24,947 bases of DNA from contig URKX01000033.1 in assembly GCA_900548545.1 (NCBI GenBank), positions 1 through 24,947 on the forward strand. Reading direction: 5' to 3'. The notes under the pieces were generated by a model. That model saw only the letters and a program-made list of their open reading frames with translations, was not told where the DNA came from and did no database searches. The position numbers and the translations under genes were made by a program. Positions 1 to 8,048 of the stretch are shown here, in pieces; position 1 is the stretch's first letter; each line of letters starts with the position of its first letter. The stretch is from an uncultured Oscillospiraceae bacterium (GTDB taxonomy: Bacteria > Bacillota > Clostridia > Oscillospirales > Acutalibacteraceae).

Positions 1-1
1 A

Positions 2-889
2 CAAGCCTCGGGTGTGCTCCACGGGCTGTCCCACATTGCCCTGCCCTGTACCTTGAGTTCCGCTGCCAGAAGCGCCCTGAACACCGGCGAGAACCTGCTG
101 ATCCCCAAAGAGCTGCAACGCTATGGGCTGGGGTACTCTTCGGCGCTTTCCCAATACGGGCTGCTCTCCGGTATGGCCATGCCCATGCTGTACTTTCCCT
201 CTTCCCTGCTGTCCTCTTTTGCTTCCCTGCTGATCCCCAAGATCGCAAAGGAACGCGAGTTAGATCACCACCGGGCAGTAGCCCATATCACTGGGAAAGC
301 GGTAGGGCTGGCCTTGGCTTTCGGGATGTTTTTTTCCGGGGTGTTTTTGGCTTTTGGGGACATCTGGGGCATGGCTTTTTACAACAGCAATGCCGCTGGG
401 ACATACCTGCGGGTACTGGCGCCCCTAGCCCCTCTCATCTACCTGGATGTAGTGGTGGACAGCCTTTTAAAGGGCCTTGATGAGCAATTCAATTCTATGA
501 AGTACAATTTCGCCGACTCCCTGCTGCGGGTCACCTTGGTGCTTTGTTTGATGCGCTTTTTCGGTATGGAAAGCTACGTGGGGATCCTGTTTTTCAGCAC
601 CATTTTCAACGCTTCCCTGAGCCTGCACCGGCTGCTGAAGGTAACCCAGGTGCGGCTGTCCCTCATGGGCAATGTGGCGCTTCCCCTTGCCTGCGCTATT
701 TTGTCTGTGCTGGTTGGAAAAGCCCTTCTGGGCGGCACAGGCATTATCCAGCCCTTATGTGCTTCAGCGGTGGGGACCGTTTTTTCGGCTGCCGTATTTG
801 CAGCGCTTTACACAGGGGCCTCCCGGCTTTGGCAAAGGGCATGGAAAAAGCCGGCCCCTGCCAGGACCGGCCAACTTCACGATTTATAA
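2..889 (+). CDS. SpoVB-like polysaccharide/lipid flippase (MOP superfamily), 3' part
   Basis: The reading frame is open to the left edge, so this is the C-terminal ~295 residues of a longer protein; a GTG at 14 is not a credible start. Several long hydrophobic segments are visible, including one around GLALAFGMFFSGVFLAFG and another around VALPLACAILSVLVGKALL. The stretch with LIPKEL, then the FPSSLLSSFASLLIPKIAKE region, resembles SpoVB-type members of the MOP exporter family, which flip lipid-linked precursors across the membrane and in some cases serve spore cortex synthesis. Family assignment is by resemblance; which paralogue it is (spore-specific or general) cannot be decided from a fragment. 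Its last 13 bases overlap the end of the convergent WYL regulator, so the stop codons lie inside each other's genes. Confidence 0.8.
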   Translation, partial: QASGVLHGLSHIALPCTLSSAARSALNTGENLLIPKELQRYGLGYSSALSQYGLLSGMAMPMLYFPSSLLSSFASLLIPKIAKERELDHHRAVAHITGKAVGLALAFGMFFSGVFLAFGDIWGMAFYNSNAAGTYLRVLAPLAPLIYLDVVVDSLLKGLDEQFNSMKYNFADSLLRVTLVLCLMRFFGMESYVGILFFSTIFNASLSLHRLLKVTQVRLSLMGNVALPLACAILSVLVGKALLGGTGIIQPLCASAVGTVFSAAVFAALYTGASRLWQRAWKKPAPARTGQLHDL

Positions 890-1821
890 GATTTTGCCAA
901 AGACTTTGCCCGGTCCCGGAACTGTTCCACCACTTTTTTGGGGCCGGCCAGCCGGACATTCCCTTCCATGGAAAACAGCCAGGTAAACAGGGCGCCATCC
1001 ACGGGGGCCTTCACAGTAGCCCGCAGCCTGCCTTTTCCCAGGGCTTCCACCGCCAACGCTCCGGAAAAATGGCCCGCCACCGGTGAAAGGAATTCCTGCG
1101 GGAACTCCAAGGTGAGCTTTTCCCCCACCGGCAAAGCCCCTTCCCGGGGCCGTTCCAACAGCTTCCCCTGCGCCAGGGCACACAAGGGGATCCTACGCAG
1201 CCGCCGGGTTTCACTGTCAAAGGCAAGAAGCGTTTCCACACCGTCCTGCTGGAAAAGGTGCCAGGGATTCAGGACAACGGTGGCCCAGGACTGCTCTACC
1301 ATACCGCCAGCGGATACCTCCCAATGGGCCATTTGGCACTCCACTTGGAGGCCCCGCTCTACAGCCAAAGTCAGCACTTCTTTTACAGAAAGCCCCGCCC
1401 CGGCGGCCTCGTCCTCTGGGGCGGAAAAGCCGGCCAGCTCCCCGTTGGCATGAAGCAATTCCTCCCCCTGATACTGGCTGCCCAAAGCTGCCAGCTTCTT
1501 GATGAGCCGCGCCGCTTTCCGCTGGGTGAGGAAGGTGGCCTGCCGCACTGCCTGGGCCAACTGGGTAAGATCCTCTTGGGAGAAGGGCCGCTGGGCCAAA
1601 TAGTATTCAAAGCAGCGTGACTTCCGGGTTTCAATGGCAAACCCGAACCGCCGCAAGGTTTCCAAATCGTCGTACAGGCTTTTGCGCTCGGCCGGGATCC
1701 CCTTGGACTCCAGATCCGCCAGCATCTGAGGCAGGGTAACGGCGTGCTGCCCATCCGTCTTTTCCCACAGCATTCGCGCCAGGTACAACAGCTTTAACTT
1801 CTTTTCAGACACATTGGGCAT
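877..1821 (-). CDS. WYL-domain transcriptional regulator
   Basis: A 314-residue protein with an N-terminal helix-turn-helix region (roughly residues 1-65, including the ERKSLYDDLETLRRFGF stretch typical of the DeoR/WYL winged helix) and a C-terminal part that matches the WYL fold and its WCX extension. Such proteins are usually ligand- or nucleic-acid-responsive DNA-binding regulators. I chose the ATG at 1821 because GGAAGG sits 8 bases before it; a GTG at 1830 abuts that Shine-Dalgarno directly and is unlikely. The start lies only about 20 bases after the stop of the PASTA pseudokinase, so the two are probably co-transcribed. The target is unknown. It overlaps the end of the convergent flippase gene by 13 bases. 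Confidence 0.85.
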   Translation of the reverse strand: MPNVSEKKLKLLYLARMLWEKTDGQHAVTLPQMLADLESKGIPAERKSLYDDLETLRRFGFAIETRKSRCFEYYLAQRPFSQEDLTQLAQAVRQATFLTQRKAARLIKKLAALGSQYQGEELLHANGELAGFSAPEDEAAGAGLSVKEVLTLAVERGLQVECQMAHWEVSAGGMVEQSWATVVLNPWHLFQQDGVETLLAFDSETRRLRRIPLCALAQGKLLERPREGALPVGEKLTLEFPQEFLSPVAGHFSGALAVEALGKGRLRATVKAPVDGALFTWLFSMEGNVRLAGPKKVVEQFRDRAKSLAKSYKS

Positions 1822-1842
1822 GGGACACACCTTCCTTCCATC

Positions 1843-3450
1843 TTAGCTTGCCGGGCTTGCAGGGCCGGAACTGACCACCACGGTCACCGTGGCACCGTAA
1901 TCCAAGGTATCCCCCGCCTGGTGGTCCTGATAGCGCAGCACATATCCAGCTTCCACATCTTCGCTGGCCTCGTCAGCCCGCTGAGGGACAAAGCCGCTCT
2001 CTGTCAAAACCGTTTGAAGGTCCTCATAACTGACGCCATCGTAAGAAGGCAGCGCGCGTTCAGCGCTTCCCCGGCTGACAGTGACGGAAATGATCCCGCC
2101 TTCGGGAAGGGGCTCCCCGCCAAAGGGGACCTGGCTGCTGATACATCCCTCTGCAACCGTGTCGTTGAACTCTTGGGCCGTAACATTGACCTGGAAAGAG
2201 TATTCCCCGTTTTCCACTTTTTTCAGGACTTCCTCGTAATTTTCATTGACCAGGTTGGGCACTGTCGCCGCTGCCTGGGAAGAACTGCTCTCTTTAAAAA
2301 GCTGGTTCAAATCGTTGAAGGACATTCCCCGCTCCCCCAGCCACAGGGAAGCCACAATAATCAGCGCCACGAAGGTAACCACAGCCGAACCCACCAGCCA
2401 CACAAAGGGGGGCGTCCCTTTCCCCTGGGGAAGGCTGATATCCAGCGGCGGGAGGCGGCGGATGGCTTCGGTCTGGTCCACCTCATCCATCAAAGTGGGC
2501 GCCGCCGCCAGTTCAGACTTAAAGCGCTCGAAGCTGGCGGTACGCTTGTCCGGCCGCACCTGCAGGGCGTTCGCCACCGCAGTAACCACAAAAGGCGGCA
2601 AAGCGTGAAGGACCTCTTTCGAGATCATCAGCCGCTGGTCTTTCAGCCGGCGGGGCGCCTCCTGAGGGGCTTGACCGGTAAGGATGTACAACAAGGTGGC
2701 CGCCAAAGCGTACACATCGCTGGGCTCTCCGCAACGGGCTTTCTCCGTATATTGCTCCAAGGCGGCAAAGCCAGGGGCTAAGTCAGCCTCCAAAGCGGAA
2801 CCCATCCGCCGGGCCGCCTGGATGGAAAACGAGGTAATCAGCACCATGCCGTCCCCGGTCACCCGCAGCGAGTCGGGGCTGATGCCCAAATGGGAGATCC
2901 CCAAGGAATTCATCAAGCCCAGAGCGGAAACCACTGGCTGGAACAACCGGTTGGCAGTATTCCAAGACAGCGTCCCCCCTGCGTTCTCCACATAACGCCG
3001 CAGGGACACTGCCGGCACGTACTCATAGACCGCATAAGCGGTGTAATTTTCTTCAAAAAGGTCCAACACCGAGTGGACCACCGTCACTTCACGAAGCCGG
3101 CTGATATTTTTTTGCAGCTCCAGAAACTGGTCTAAATATTGTTCAAACAACTGTTCCTGACCAGCATTGGGAACCACGGTACCGTCATCTTTACGCCGGC
3201 AAGCTAGGGCAAAGGGGAAAAATTCCCGAAGTTCCACCTCTTTGCGGGTGGAGAGGTCTAGGGCTGCATAGGTGATGCCCTCGCCGTTTATTGCTTTCAC
3301 CCGGCCCACCTGATACCGGGTGGAAACCACCGTAAAGCAGGGGAGCGCCTCTGGCAGCTGGGGTTTGCTGTTATCCCATCCGCAGACGGGACAAGCTTCA
3401 CCGCTGGCTGCCAGCCCGGCAAAACAATTTGCGCACAGTTTGCTTTCCAT
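1843..3450 (-). CDS. Membrane-anchored PASTA protein with degenerate Ser/Thr kinase domain (predicted pseudokinase)
   Basis: 535 residues. Order of parts: a small zinc ribbon (Cys6, Cys9, Cys20, Cys23), a protein-kinase fold (about 45-312), one transmembrane helix (about 349-371), then two PASTA-like repeats outside the cell (about 395-460 and 465-528). The kinase fold is recognisable (GxGxTY-like loop near 56-61, DVYALAATLLYILTG at 245-259), but key residues are gone: the VAIK lysine position is Arg75 (VELRE), the HRD motif is HLG (187-189) with SPDSL in place of KPxN, and DFG is SFS (207-209). It should therefore lack ordinary phosphotransfer activity and may act as a wall-fragment-binding scaffold or signal relay. 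The ATG at 3450 has GGAGGG just upstream; a TTG at 3477 gives a longer but unsupported start. Co-transcribed with the WYL regulator. Confidence 0.85.
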   Translation of the reverse strand: MESKLCANCFAGLAASGEACPVCGWDNSKPQLPEALPCFTVVSTRYQVGRVKAINGEGITYAALDLSTRKEVELREFFPFALACRRKDDGTVVPNAGQEQLFEQYLDQFLELQKNISRLREVTVVHSVLDLFEENYTAYAVYEYVPAVSLRRYVENAGGTLSWNTANRLFQPVVSALGLMNSLGISHLGISPDSLRVTGDGMVLITSFSIQAARRMGSALEADLAPGFAALEQYTEKARCGEPSDVYALAATLLYILTGQAPQEAPRRLKDQRLMISKEVLHALPPFVVTAVANALQVRPDKRTASFERFKSELAAAPTLMDEVDQTEAIRRLPPLDISLPQGKGTPPFVWLVGSAVVTFVALIIVASLWLGERGMSFNDLNQLFKESSSSQAAATVPNLVNENYEEVLKKVENGEYSFQVNVTAQEFNDTVAEGCISSQVPFGGEPLPEGGIISVTVSRGSAERALPSYDGVSYEDLQTVLTESGFVPQRADEASEDVEAGYVLRYQDHQAGDTLDYGATVTVVVSSGPASPAS

Positions 3451-3526
3451 TTCTCCCTCCACTTTCCGCCCCGGCAAGGTACCGCAACAAGGGCGCCCTG
3501 TTAGGCAGGCACAAAACTATGTTTTG

Positions 3527-3555
3527 ATTATACCACAACCCCGTGGAAAAAACAA
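3527..3555 (-). promoter_or_regulatory. Sigma-A promoter of the pseudokinase-WYL unit
   Basis: On the minus strand a TTGTTT (-35, 3550-3555) is followed after 17 bases by a perfect TATAAT (-10, 3527-3532). A TGG directly before the -10 gives an extended -10 element. It lies about 75 bases upstream of the ATG at 3450. Confidence 0.7.
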
Positions 3556-3575
3556 GAAAATTAGGTCGAAACGGA

Positions 3576-3607
3576 AAGGGACGGTACGAAAAACCGTACC
3601 GTCCCTT
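3576..3607 (-). terminator. Hairpin downstream of fba
   Basis: A perfect inverted repeat with 13-base arms (3576-3588 and 3595-3607, core GGGACGGTACG) and a 6-base loop. It lies about 45 bases after the aldolase stop. The T-run following it on the minus strand is weak and interrupted (TCCGTTTCG), so it is a probable rather than textbook intrinsic terminator. It also separates fba from the pseudokinase promoter. Confidence 0.65.
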
Positions 3608-3653
3608 AAAAAAGCTAGTAAAATTATAGGAAAAACGTGCCAGGAACACTCCT

Positions 3654-4517
3654 TTAGGCCTTGCCAACAGAGCCGAACAGCTCCATTTTTTCCTTGACAG
3701 TGGCCTTGATAGCCTCGGTGCCGGGAGCCAACAGCTTGCGGGGGTCAAAGCCCTTTCCCTGCTGATCCTTGCCCTCTTCGATATACTTGCGAGTAGCAGC
3801 GGCAAAGGACAGCTGGCATTCGGTGTTCACGTTCACCTTGGAAACACCCAGGGTGATGGCCTTCTTCACCATCTCAGCAGGGATGCCGGTACCGCCGTGG
3901 AGCACCAGGGGCATGGTGCCGGTCTTCTCCTGGATCTTGGCCAGAACGTCGAAGTTCAGGCCCTGCCAGTTGTCGGGGTACACACCATGGATGTTGCCGA
4001 TACCGGCAGCCAGCATGGTGACGCCCAGGTCAGCGATCCTCTTGCACTCTTCGGGGTCGGCCACTTCGCCGCCGCCAACAACGCCGTCTTCCTCGCCGCC
4101 GATAGCGCCGACCTCGGCCTCCACGGAAATCCCCTTCTCGGAAGCGATGCGGATGATCTCCTTGGTCTTCTCGATGTTCTCTTCAATGGGGTAATGGGAG
4201 CCGTCAAACATCACCGAGGAGAAACCGTCCTCCATCGCCTGCAGGGCGCCCTCATAGGAGCCGTGGTCCAGGTGCAGCGCAACGGGAACGGTGATGTTCA
4301 AGGTTTTGAGCATCCCTTTCACCATGCCGGTGACGGTGTTATAACCGCACATATACTTGCCAGCGCCCTCAGACACGCCAAGGATGACAGGAGAGTTGCA
4401 CTCCTGGGCAGTGAGCAGGATGGCCTTGGTCCACTCCAGGTTGTTGATGTTAAACTGTCCAACGGCATACTTGCCTTCCTTGGCCTTTTGGAGCATTTCT
4501 TTTGCGGAAACTAACAT
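3654..4517 (-). CDS. fba: Class II fructose-1,6-bisphosphate aldolase
   Basis: 287 residues; cleaves fructose 1,6-bisphosphate to glyceraldehyde 3-phosphate and DHAP in glycolysis, and the reverse in gluconeogenesis, in the cytoplasm. Zinc ligands of the class are visible: His85 in HLDHG (with catalytic Asp84), His177 in GNIHG and His207 in HGGTG. The phosphate-binding segments HGGTGIP (207-213) and NVNTE (229-233) match the glycolytic FbaA type of Firmicutes. The ATG at 4517 has GGGAGG 8 bases upstream; the frame extends further 5' but lacks a better start. It stands alone between its own promoter and hairpin, which fits a housekeeping enzyme. A second, differently built class II aldolase lies in the sugar operon at 10940-11794. 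Confidence 0.95.
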   Translation of the reverse strand: MLVSAKEMLQKAKEGKYAVGQFNINNLEWTKAILLTAQECNSPVILGVSEGAGKYMCGYNTVTGMVKGMLKTLNITVPVALHLDHGSYEGALQAMEDGFSSVMFDGSHYPIEENIEKTKEIIRIASEKGISVEAEVGAIGGEEDGVVGGGEVADPEECKRIADLGVTMLAAGIGNIHGVYPDNWQGLNFDVLAKIQEKTGTMPLVLHGGTGIPAEMVKKAITLGVSKVNVNTECQLSFAAATRKYIEEGKDQQGKGFDPRKLLAPGTEAIKATVKEKMELFGSVGKA

Positions 4518-4557
4518 GATTTTTGCCTCCCAAATGGAAAGATTTTTAATTGTCTTT

Positions 4558-4586
4558 ATTATACTGGACAAGAAGGGAAAAATCAA
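4558..4586 (-). promoter_or_regulatory. Sigma-A promoter of fba
   Basis: On the minus strand TTGATT (-35, 4581-4586), a 17-base spacer, and a perfect TATAAT (-10, 4558-4563), about 40 bases upstream of the aldolase ATG. Confidence 0.8.
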
Positions 4587-4591
4587 CTCCT

Positions 4592-4615
4592 AAAATGCTT
4601 GCTTTTGAGCATTTT
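4592..4615. repeat. Inverted repeat just upstream of the fba promoter
   Basis: AAAATGCT (4592-4599), an 8-base spacer, and its exact complement AGCATTTT (4608-4615). It ends five bases upstream of the fba -35 box, a position suited to a regulator-binding site. AT-rich flanks make chance symmetry possible. Confidence 0.35.
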
Positions 4616-5020
4616 CTTAATTTTATTGTAAATATATCACAAATAAAATCTTAAAATACAATTCGCAATCGTCATATCGACATCTTCCAGAAACCTATTT
4701 GTTCTCCATTTTTAAGCATCGTTCTTAATTCACGAAGGAGCAGCCTCCTGCCATGGGCATATGAATCTACGCGAGTCCGCAAATTCCTACTTTATATCCG
4801 GGAGAAGTTTGACGTAAGGCAAAACATCCGAAAAGCAGTTGTTTCAGGCCATTTTATACCATTTGTTTTCAGGGTTTTCGCAACCTTGTGGCCTAAGCTG
4901 AAAAGAATCCTGAGATCTTTAATAAGCCCGGCCAGAAGGTACTCACCCAAACCTGAAATATCCGACACTTCTTTCCTAAAAAAACCGCCTGTGGGATCCG
5001 GATGGTTCTCAGGGATCCAG
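4616..5020. other. Intergenic region without a recognisable gene
   Basis: The first ~130 bases are very AT-rich; the rest is of mixed composition. An 81-codon minus-strand frame (4792-5037) starts inside the terminator hairpin of the neighbouring operon, has no ribosome binding site and resembles nothing I know, so I do not call it a gene. No tRNA, small RNA or mobile-element ends were recognised. Confidence 0.5.
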
Positions 5021-5057
5021 AAAAAACTGCGTTCCACCTCTTATTGAAGTGGAACGC
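5021..5057 (-). terminator. Intrinsic terminator of the sugar operon
   Basis: Perfect 9-base arms GCGTTCCAC and GTGGAACGC (5029-5037 and 5049-5057) with an 11-base loop. On the minus strand the stem is followed by AG and then TTTTTT. It lies about 85 bases downstream of the last gene of the long minus-strand operon. Confidence 0.85.
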
Positions 5058-5141
5058 GGCTGCTTATCCTATATTTATTTTCAACGGCACCTGCATCTCT
5101 TTTCCGTCACCGGGGGTGCTTTTTATCTGTGAAAATGCCGC

Positions 5142-6218
5142 TTAGAGGGACAACCAGGAACCTTTTTCCGCGGACTCCACAATGGCGTCCAGCAAGTGCT
5201 GGTTTGCCTGTCCATCCTGGATAGTTGCAGCAAGGCCGTCCCCGGTGCCATTGACAATGTCTGCGAAGGACTGCATCTGATCGCTAAAGTACTGCTGTGG
5301 GATGGGCAGATGGTTGAACACATGGGCGTCGGCATTGATGTCTCCCGAACAAACCTCAATTTCGTCGATTCCAGCGGGGGTAGCATCCAAGCTGTAGACA
5401 ATAGCCCCTTCACTGCCGTAAATCTCCATGCGCTGATAGTTGCCGCGGCCATAGGCAAACCGGGTAATCTGGAAGCTGACAGAGATCCCCTCCTCCATAT
5501 CCGCCATATAATTGCTGAAATCGTCCACATCCACTTTTCCAACACCTTGGCCGTTCTCCAAAGGCCGCTCATGCACGTAAGTACCAGTGTGCCCCACAAC
5601 GCGGACATATTCTTTATTGGTCACAAACCGTACCAAATCCAGGGCATGGCTTCCCAGATCTCCCAGAGCACCTGTGCCGGTCCGGCTCTTGACATACCTC
5701 CACACCAAGGGACAGTTGGCACGGGGCAGACCCCACGCCTGGAAATACTGCATATTCACGTGATAGACACGACCGATCTTGCCCTGGGCAATCAGATCCT
5801 TGGCGTACCGGGCCGCAGCCTTGAACCTGTAGGAAAAGCACACCATGTTCTTGATGTTCTTCTCCTGAGCCGCTTTAGCCAAGATATCCGCTTCCTCCGC
5901 GGTGAGGGTAATAGGCTTTTCTAGGTCAAAGGGCTTGCCGGCTTCCACAGCGGCCATTGCCACTTTGAAGTGGGCATCGTTAGAAGTGCAGATATCCACC
6001 GCATCCACAATGTCACAGTTAATTAAATCGCGGTAATCCGTAAAACGGTACTGGGGAGGGATCCCATACTTCTCACCAGCGGCTTGCAGCTTTTTCTCAT
6101 CAATATCGCAAATGGCCACCAAGGCCAAATCGGGGCTCTTGGCAATACCGGGCGCGTGCACGCCGTTCCAGATTTCTCCCACGCCTACGGACCCTACGCG
6201 AATGACTTTCTTTTCCAT
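5142..6218 (-). CDS. Gfo/Idh/MocA family NAD(P)-dependent oxidoreductase (paralogue 1)
   Basis: 358 residues. The N-terminal Rossmann fold shows GSVGVGEIW (9-17); the family motif EKP is at 100-102 (catalytic Lys101), and DLGSHALD at 187-194 supplies the second conserved acid and histidine. Family members oxidise or reduce a hydroxyl of sugars, inositols or glycosides with NAD(P). It is the last gene of the long operon, about 20 bases after the GH13 gene and before a terminator. The ATG at 6218 is preferred; a GTG at 6227 lies only 2 bases from AGGAG. It is the same length as, and about two-thirds identical to, the oxidoreductase at 18720-19796; the segment around 161-172 is the main difference and may set substrate choice. 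Exact substrate unknown. Confidence 0.9.
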   Translation of the reverse strand: MEKKVIRVGSVGVGEIWNGVHAPGIAKSPDLALVAICDIDEKKLQAAGEKYGIPPQYRFTDYRDLINCDIVDAVDICTSNDAHFKVAMAAVEAGKPFDLEKPITLTAEEADILAKAAQEKNIKNMVCFSYRFKAAARYAKDLIAQGKIGRVYHVNMQYFQAWGLPRANCPLVWRYVKSRTGTGALGDLGSHALDLVRFVTNKEYVRVVGHTGTYVHERPLENGQGVGKVDVDDFSNYMADMEEGISVSFQITRFAYGRGNYQRMEIYGSEGAIVYSLDATPAGIDEIEVCSGDINADAHVFNHLPIPQQYFSDQMQSFADIVNGTGDGLAATIQDGQANQHLLDAIVESAEKGSWLSL

Positions 6219-6239
6219 GTTGTTCACAGCTCCTTTAAA

Positions 6240-8036
6240 TCAATTAATTTCTTCCAGAATCATGGCGGAGAAGGGGGGGATTTCCACCACGGTGGTATTT
6301 TGAATCCCTTCAAACACCTTATCATTTAGCAGATCACGGACAGCATTTCCAGACAAAGCGCAGCTTAGGGGATGATCGGTATTGTTGATCGCCGTCACCA
6401 AAAGTTCCCCCTCCAGCCGGCGTTCCATGACAAATACCTCTCCCTGAGAGCAAAGCTTCACCGAACCCTCCTGCAAAGCCTTGCGGGTCTTGCGCAAGGA
6501 CATCAGCTTTTTATAGTAGTTCCGCAGCTCCACATCCCAATGGGCGGGATCCCAGTCGAACGCCTTGCGGCAATCTGGATCGTTCTCACCCGTCATACCA
6601 ATTTCCGTGCCATAGTACGTGCAGGGCATCCCCACAAAGGTAAACAGGAAAGCCGCCGCATTCCTCAAGCGAGCCGTATCCCCTCCGCTGACCGTGAGGA
6701 AGCGGGCTGTGTCGTGGCTGTCCAGCAGATTGAGCATAGAATCATTGGCCGCGTCGGAATAGCGCATCAAATTCTCCGTGAGGATCTCCTGAAAACGCAG
6801 GGGAGTTATCGCGCTCTTGGCAAAGTACTCCACCGCCGCGCGCTGAACACCATAGTTCATCACACCATCGTACTGATCGCCCCGAAGCCATGCTTCGGAA
6901 TTGCGCCAGAACTCTCCAATAATCAGCGCATCAGGGTTGATCCCCCGCACGGTTTCCCGGAACTCTCTCCAGAAATGGGAGTCTACTTCGGTAGCCACAT
7001 CCAGCCTCCAGCCGTCAATCCCCATGCGGGTCCACTTGGCCACAGCCCCCAGCAGGTATTCCTTCACCTGGGGATTCTCCGTGTTCCACTTAGGCATACA
7101 GGCCGTTCTCAGCTGTTCCTCGGGCAAAGCTTTCAAGCTGGGATGCCTAGGCACATAGGGGGTGTCCCCAAAAGAATCAAAATTCAAGGGGTCAAAACTC
7201 ACCGGGAATTCCCGGATGTAAAACCAATCCCGGAAGGGGGAGTCCTCCCCGTGCTCTGCCACATCCTGGAACTGCCGGAAACCTCCGCCGCAGTGGTTGA
7301 ACACACCGTCCAAAATCACCCGGATCCCACGTTTGTGGGCCTGGTTAATCAGCTCCACCAAATCGGTTTCATCCCCAAAATGGGGATCGATGCGCGTGTA
7401 GTCCACCGTGTCATACTTGTGGTTGGATGTGGCCTCAAAAATCGGGGTCAAATACAGGGCGTTAACACCCAGGTCCTCCAAATAGGGGAGTTTTTGGGTG
7501 ATGCCGGGCAAATCCCCGCCCATGAACACCTGCCTGTCCGGCTTTGTACCCCAGGGGGCCACATTCTCCGGAGAAAGCTTGGGATTCCCGTTGCAAAAGC
7601 GCTCCGGGAAAATCTGGTAAAACACCGCGCTGTTGACCCAGGAGGGTTTTTTGTGGATATCAATGGGGTTGATAAAGGGAAATTGGAAGTTCACAAAAGC
7701 CGAAGATTCATCTTCCTCCAGGTTCACCTGATCCGGCTTTGCAAAACCACTATCCCCATACAGCCACTGCTCGTCCCCCTTTTCCAACAGGAAATAATAG
7801 GCAACGCGAGGGTCATCCACCTGATACACATAGGAGTAGTAATCAAACAGCTGATCCGAACCCTCCACTTCCATGGGGAACTCCTTGCGGGTGCGCCAGA
7901 GATATTTATTTCCAATGACCAAAGTCACTCGGTCCAAGTCGCCCTTTCCCGCCCGCAGACGGACCTTAAACTTCTCATAAGAAAGGGGAAACGCATAGTT
8001 GCTGACAGGGTTGTGCAGCACTGCCTCTCGATTCAT
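6240..8036 (-). CDS. GH13 alpha-glycosidase, neopullulanase/cyclomaltodextrinase type
   Basis: 598 residues, the usual length for this intracellular group. An N-terminal beta-sandwich (about 1-125, CBM34-like) precedes the catalytic barrel. The conserved GH13 regions are all present: DGVFNH (243-248), GWRLDVATE with nucleophile Asp346, GEFW with acid/base Glu375, and LLDSHDT with Asp442. MGGDLPGI near 172-179 is typical of the neopullulanase and cyclomaltodextrinase subgroup. There is no signal peptide, so it should act on imported alpha-glucosides in the cytoplasm. The ATG at 8036 has AGGAG 7 bases upstream. It sits between the AllA-like cupin and oxidoreductase 1, which suggests that the imported substrate contains alpha-linked glucose or a related unit. 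Precise specificity is not readable. Confidence 0.92.
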   Translation of the reverse strand: MNREAVLHNPVSNYAFPLSYEKFKVRLRAGKGDLDRVTLVIGNKYLWRTRKEFPMEVEGSDQLFDYYSYVYQVDDPRVAYYFLLEKGDEQWLYGDSGFAKPDQVNLEEDESSAFVNFQFPFINPIDIHKKPSWVNSAVFYQIFPERFCNGNPKLSPENVAPWGTKPDRQVFMGGDLPGITQKLPYLEDLGVNALYLTPIFEATSNHKYDTVDYTRIDPHFGDETDLVELINQAHKRGIRVILDGVFNHCGGGFRQFQDVAEHGEDSPFRDWFYIREFPVSFDPLNFDSFGDTPYVPRHPSLKALPEEQLRTACMPKWNTENPQVKEYLLGAVAKWTRMGIDGWRLDVATEVDSHFWREFRETVRGINPDALIIGEFWRNSEAWLRGDQYDGVMNYGVQRAAVEYFAKSAITPLRFQEILTENLMRYSDAANDSMLNLLDSHDTARFLTVSGGDTARLRNAAAFLFTFVGMPCTYYGTEIGMTGENDPDCRKAFDWDPAHWDVELRNYYKKLMSLRKTRKALQEGSVKLCSQGEVFVMERRLEGELLVTAINNTDHPLSCALSGNAVRDLLNDKVFEGIQNTTVVEIPPFSAMILEEIN

Positions 8037-8048
8037 GGGATCACTCCT

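Noticed and set aside
3451..3477. Longer N-terminus for the pseudokinase from a TTG
   Set aside because: The ATG at 3450 has GGAGGG right upstream, while the TTG lacks a ribosome binding site and the extra residues would cover the Shine-Dalgarno sequence.
4792..5037. An 81-codon minus-strand frame in the gap upstream of fba
   Set aside because: It begins within the operon terminator stem, has no Shine-Dalgarno sequence and matches no known family; a transposase remnant was considered but no signature was found.
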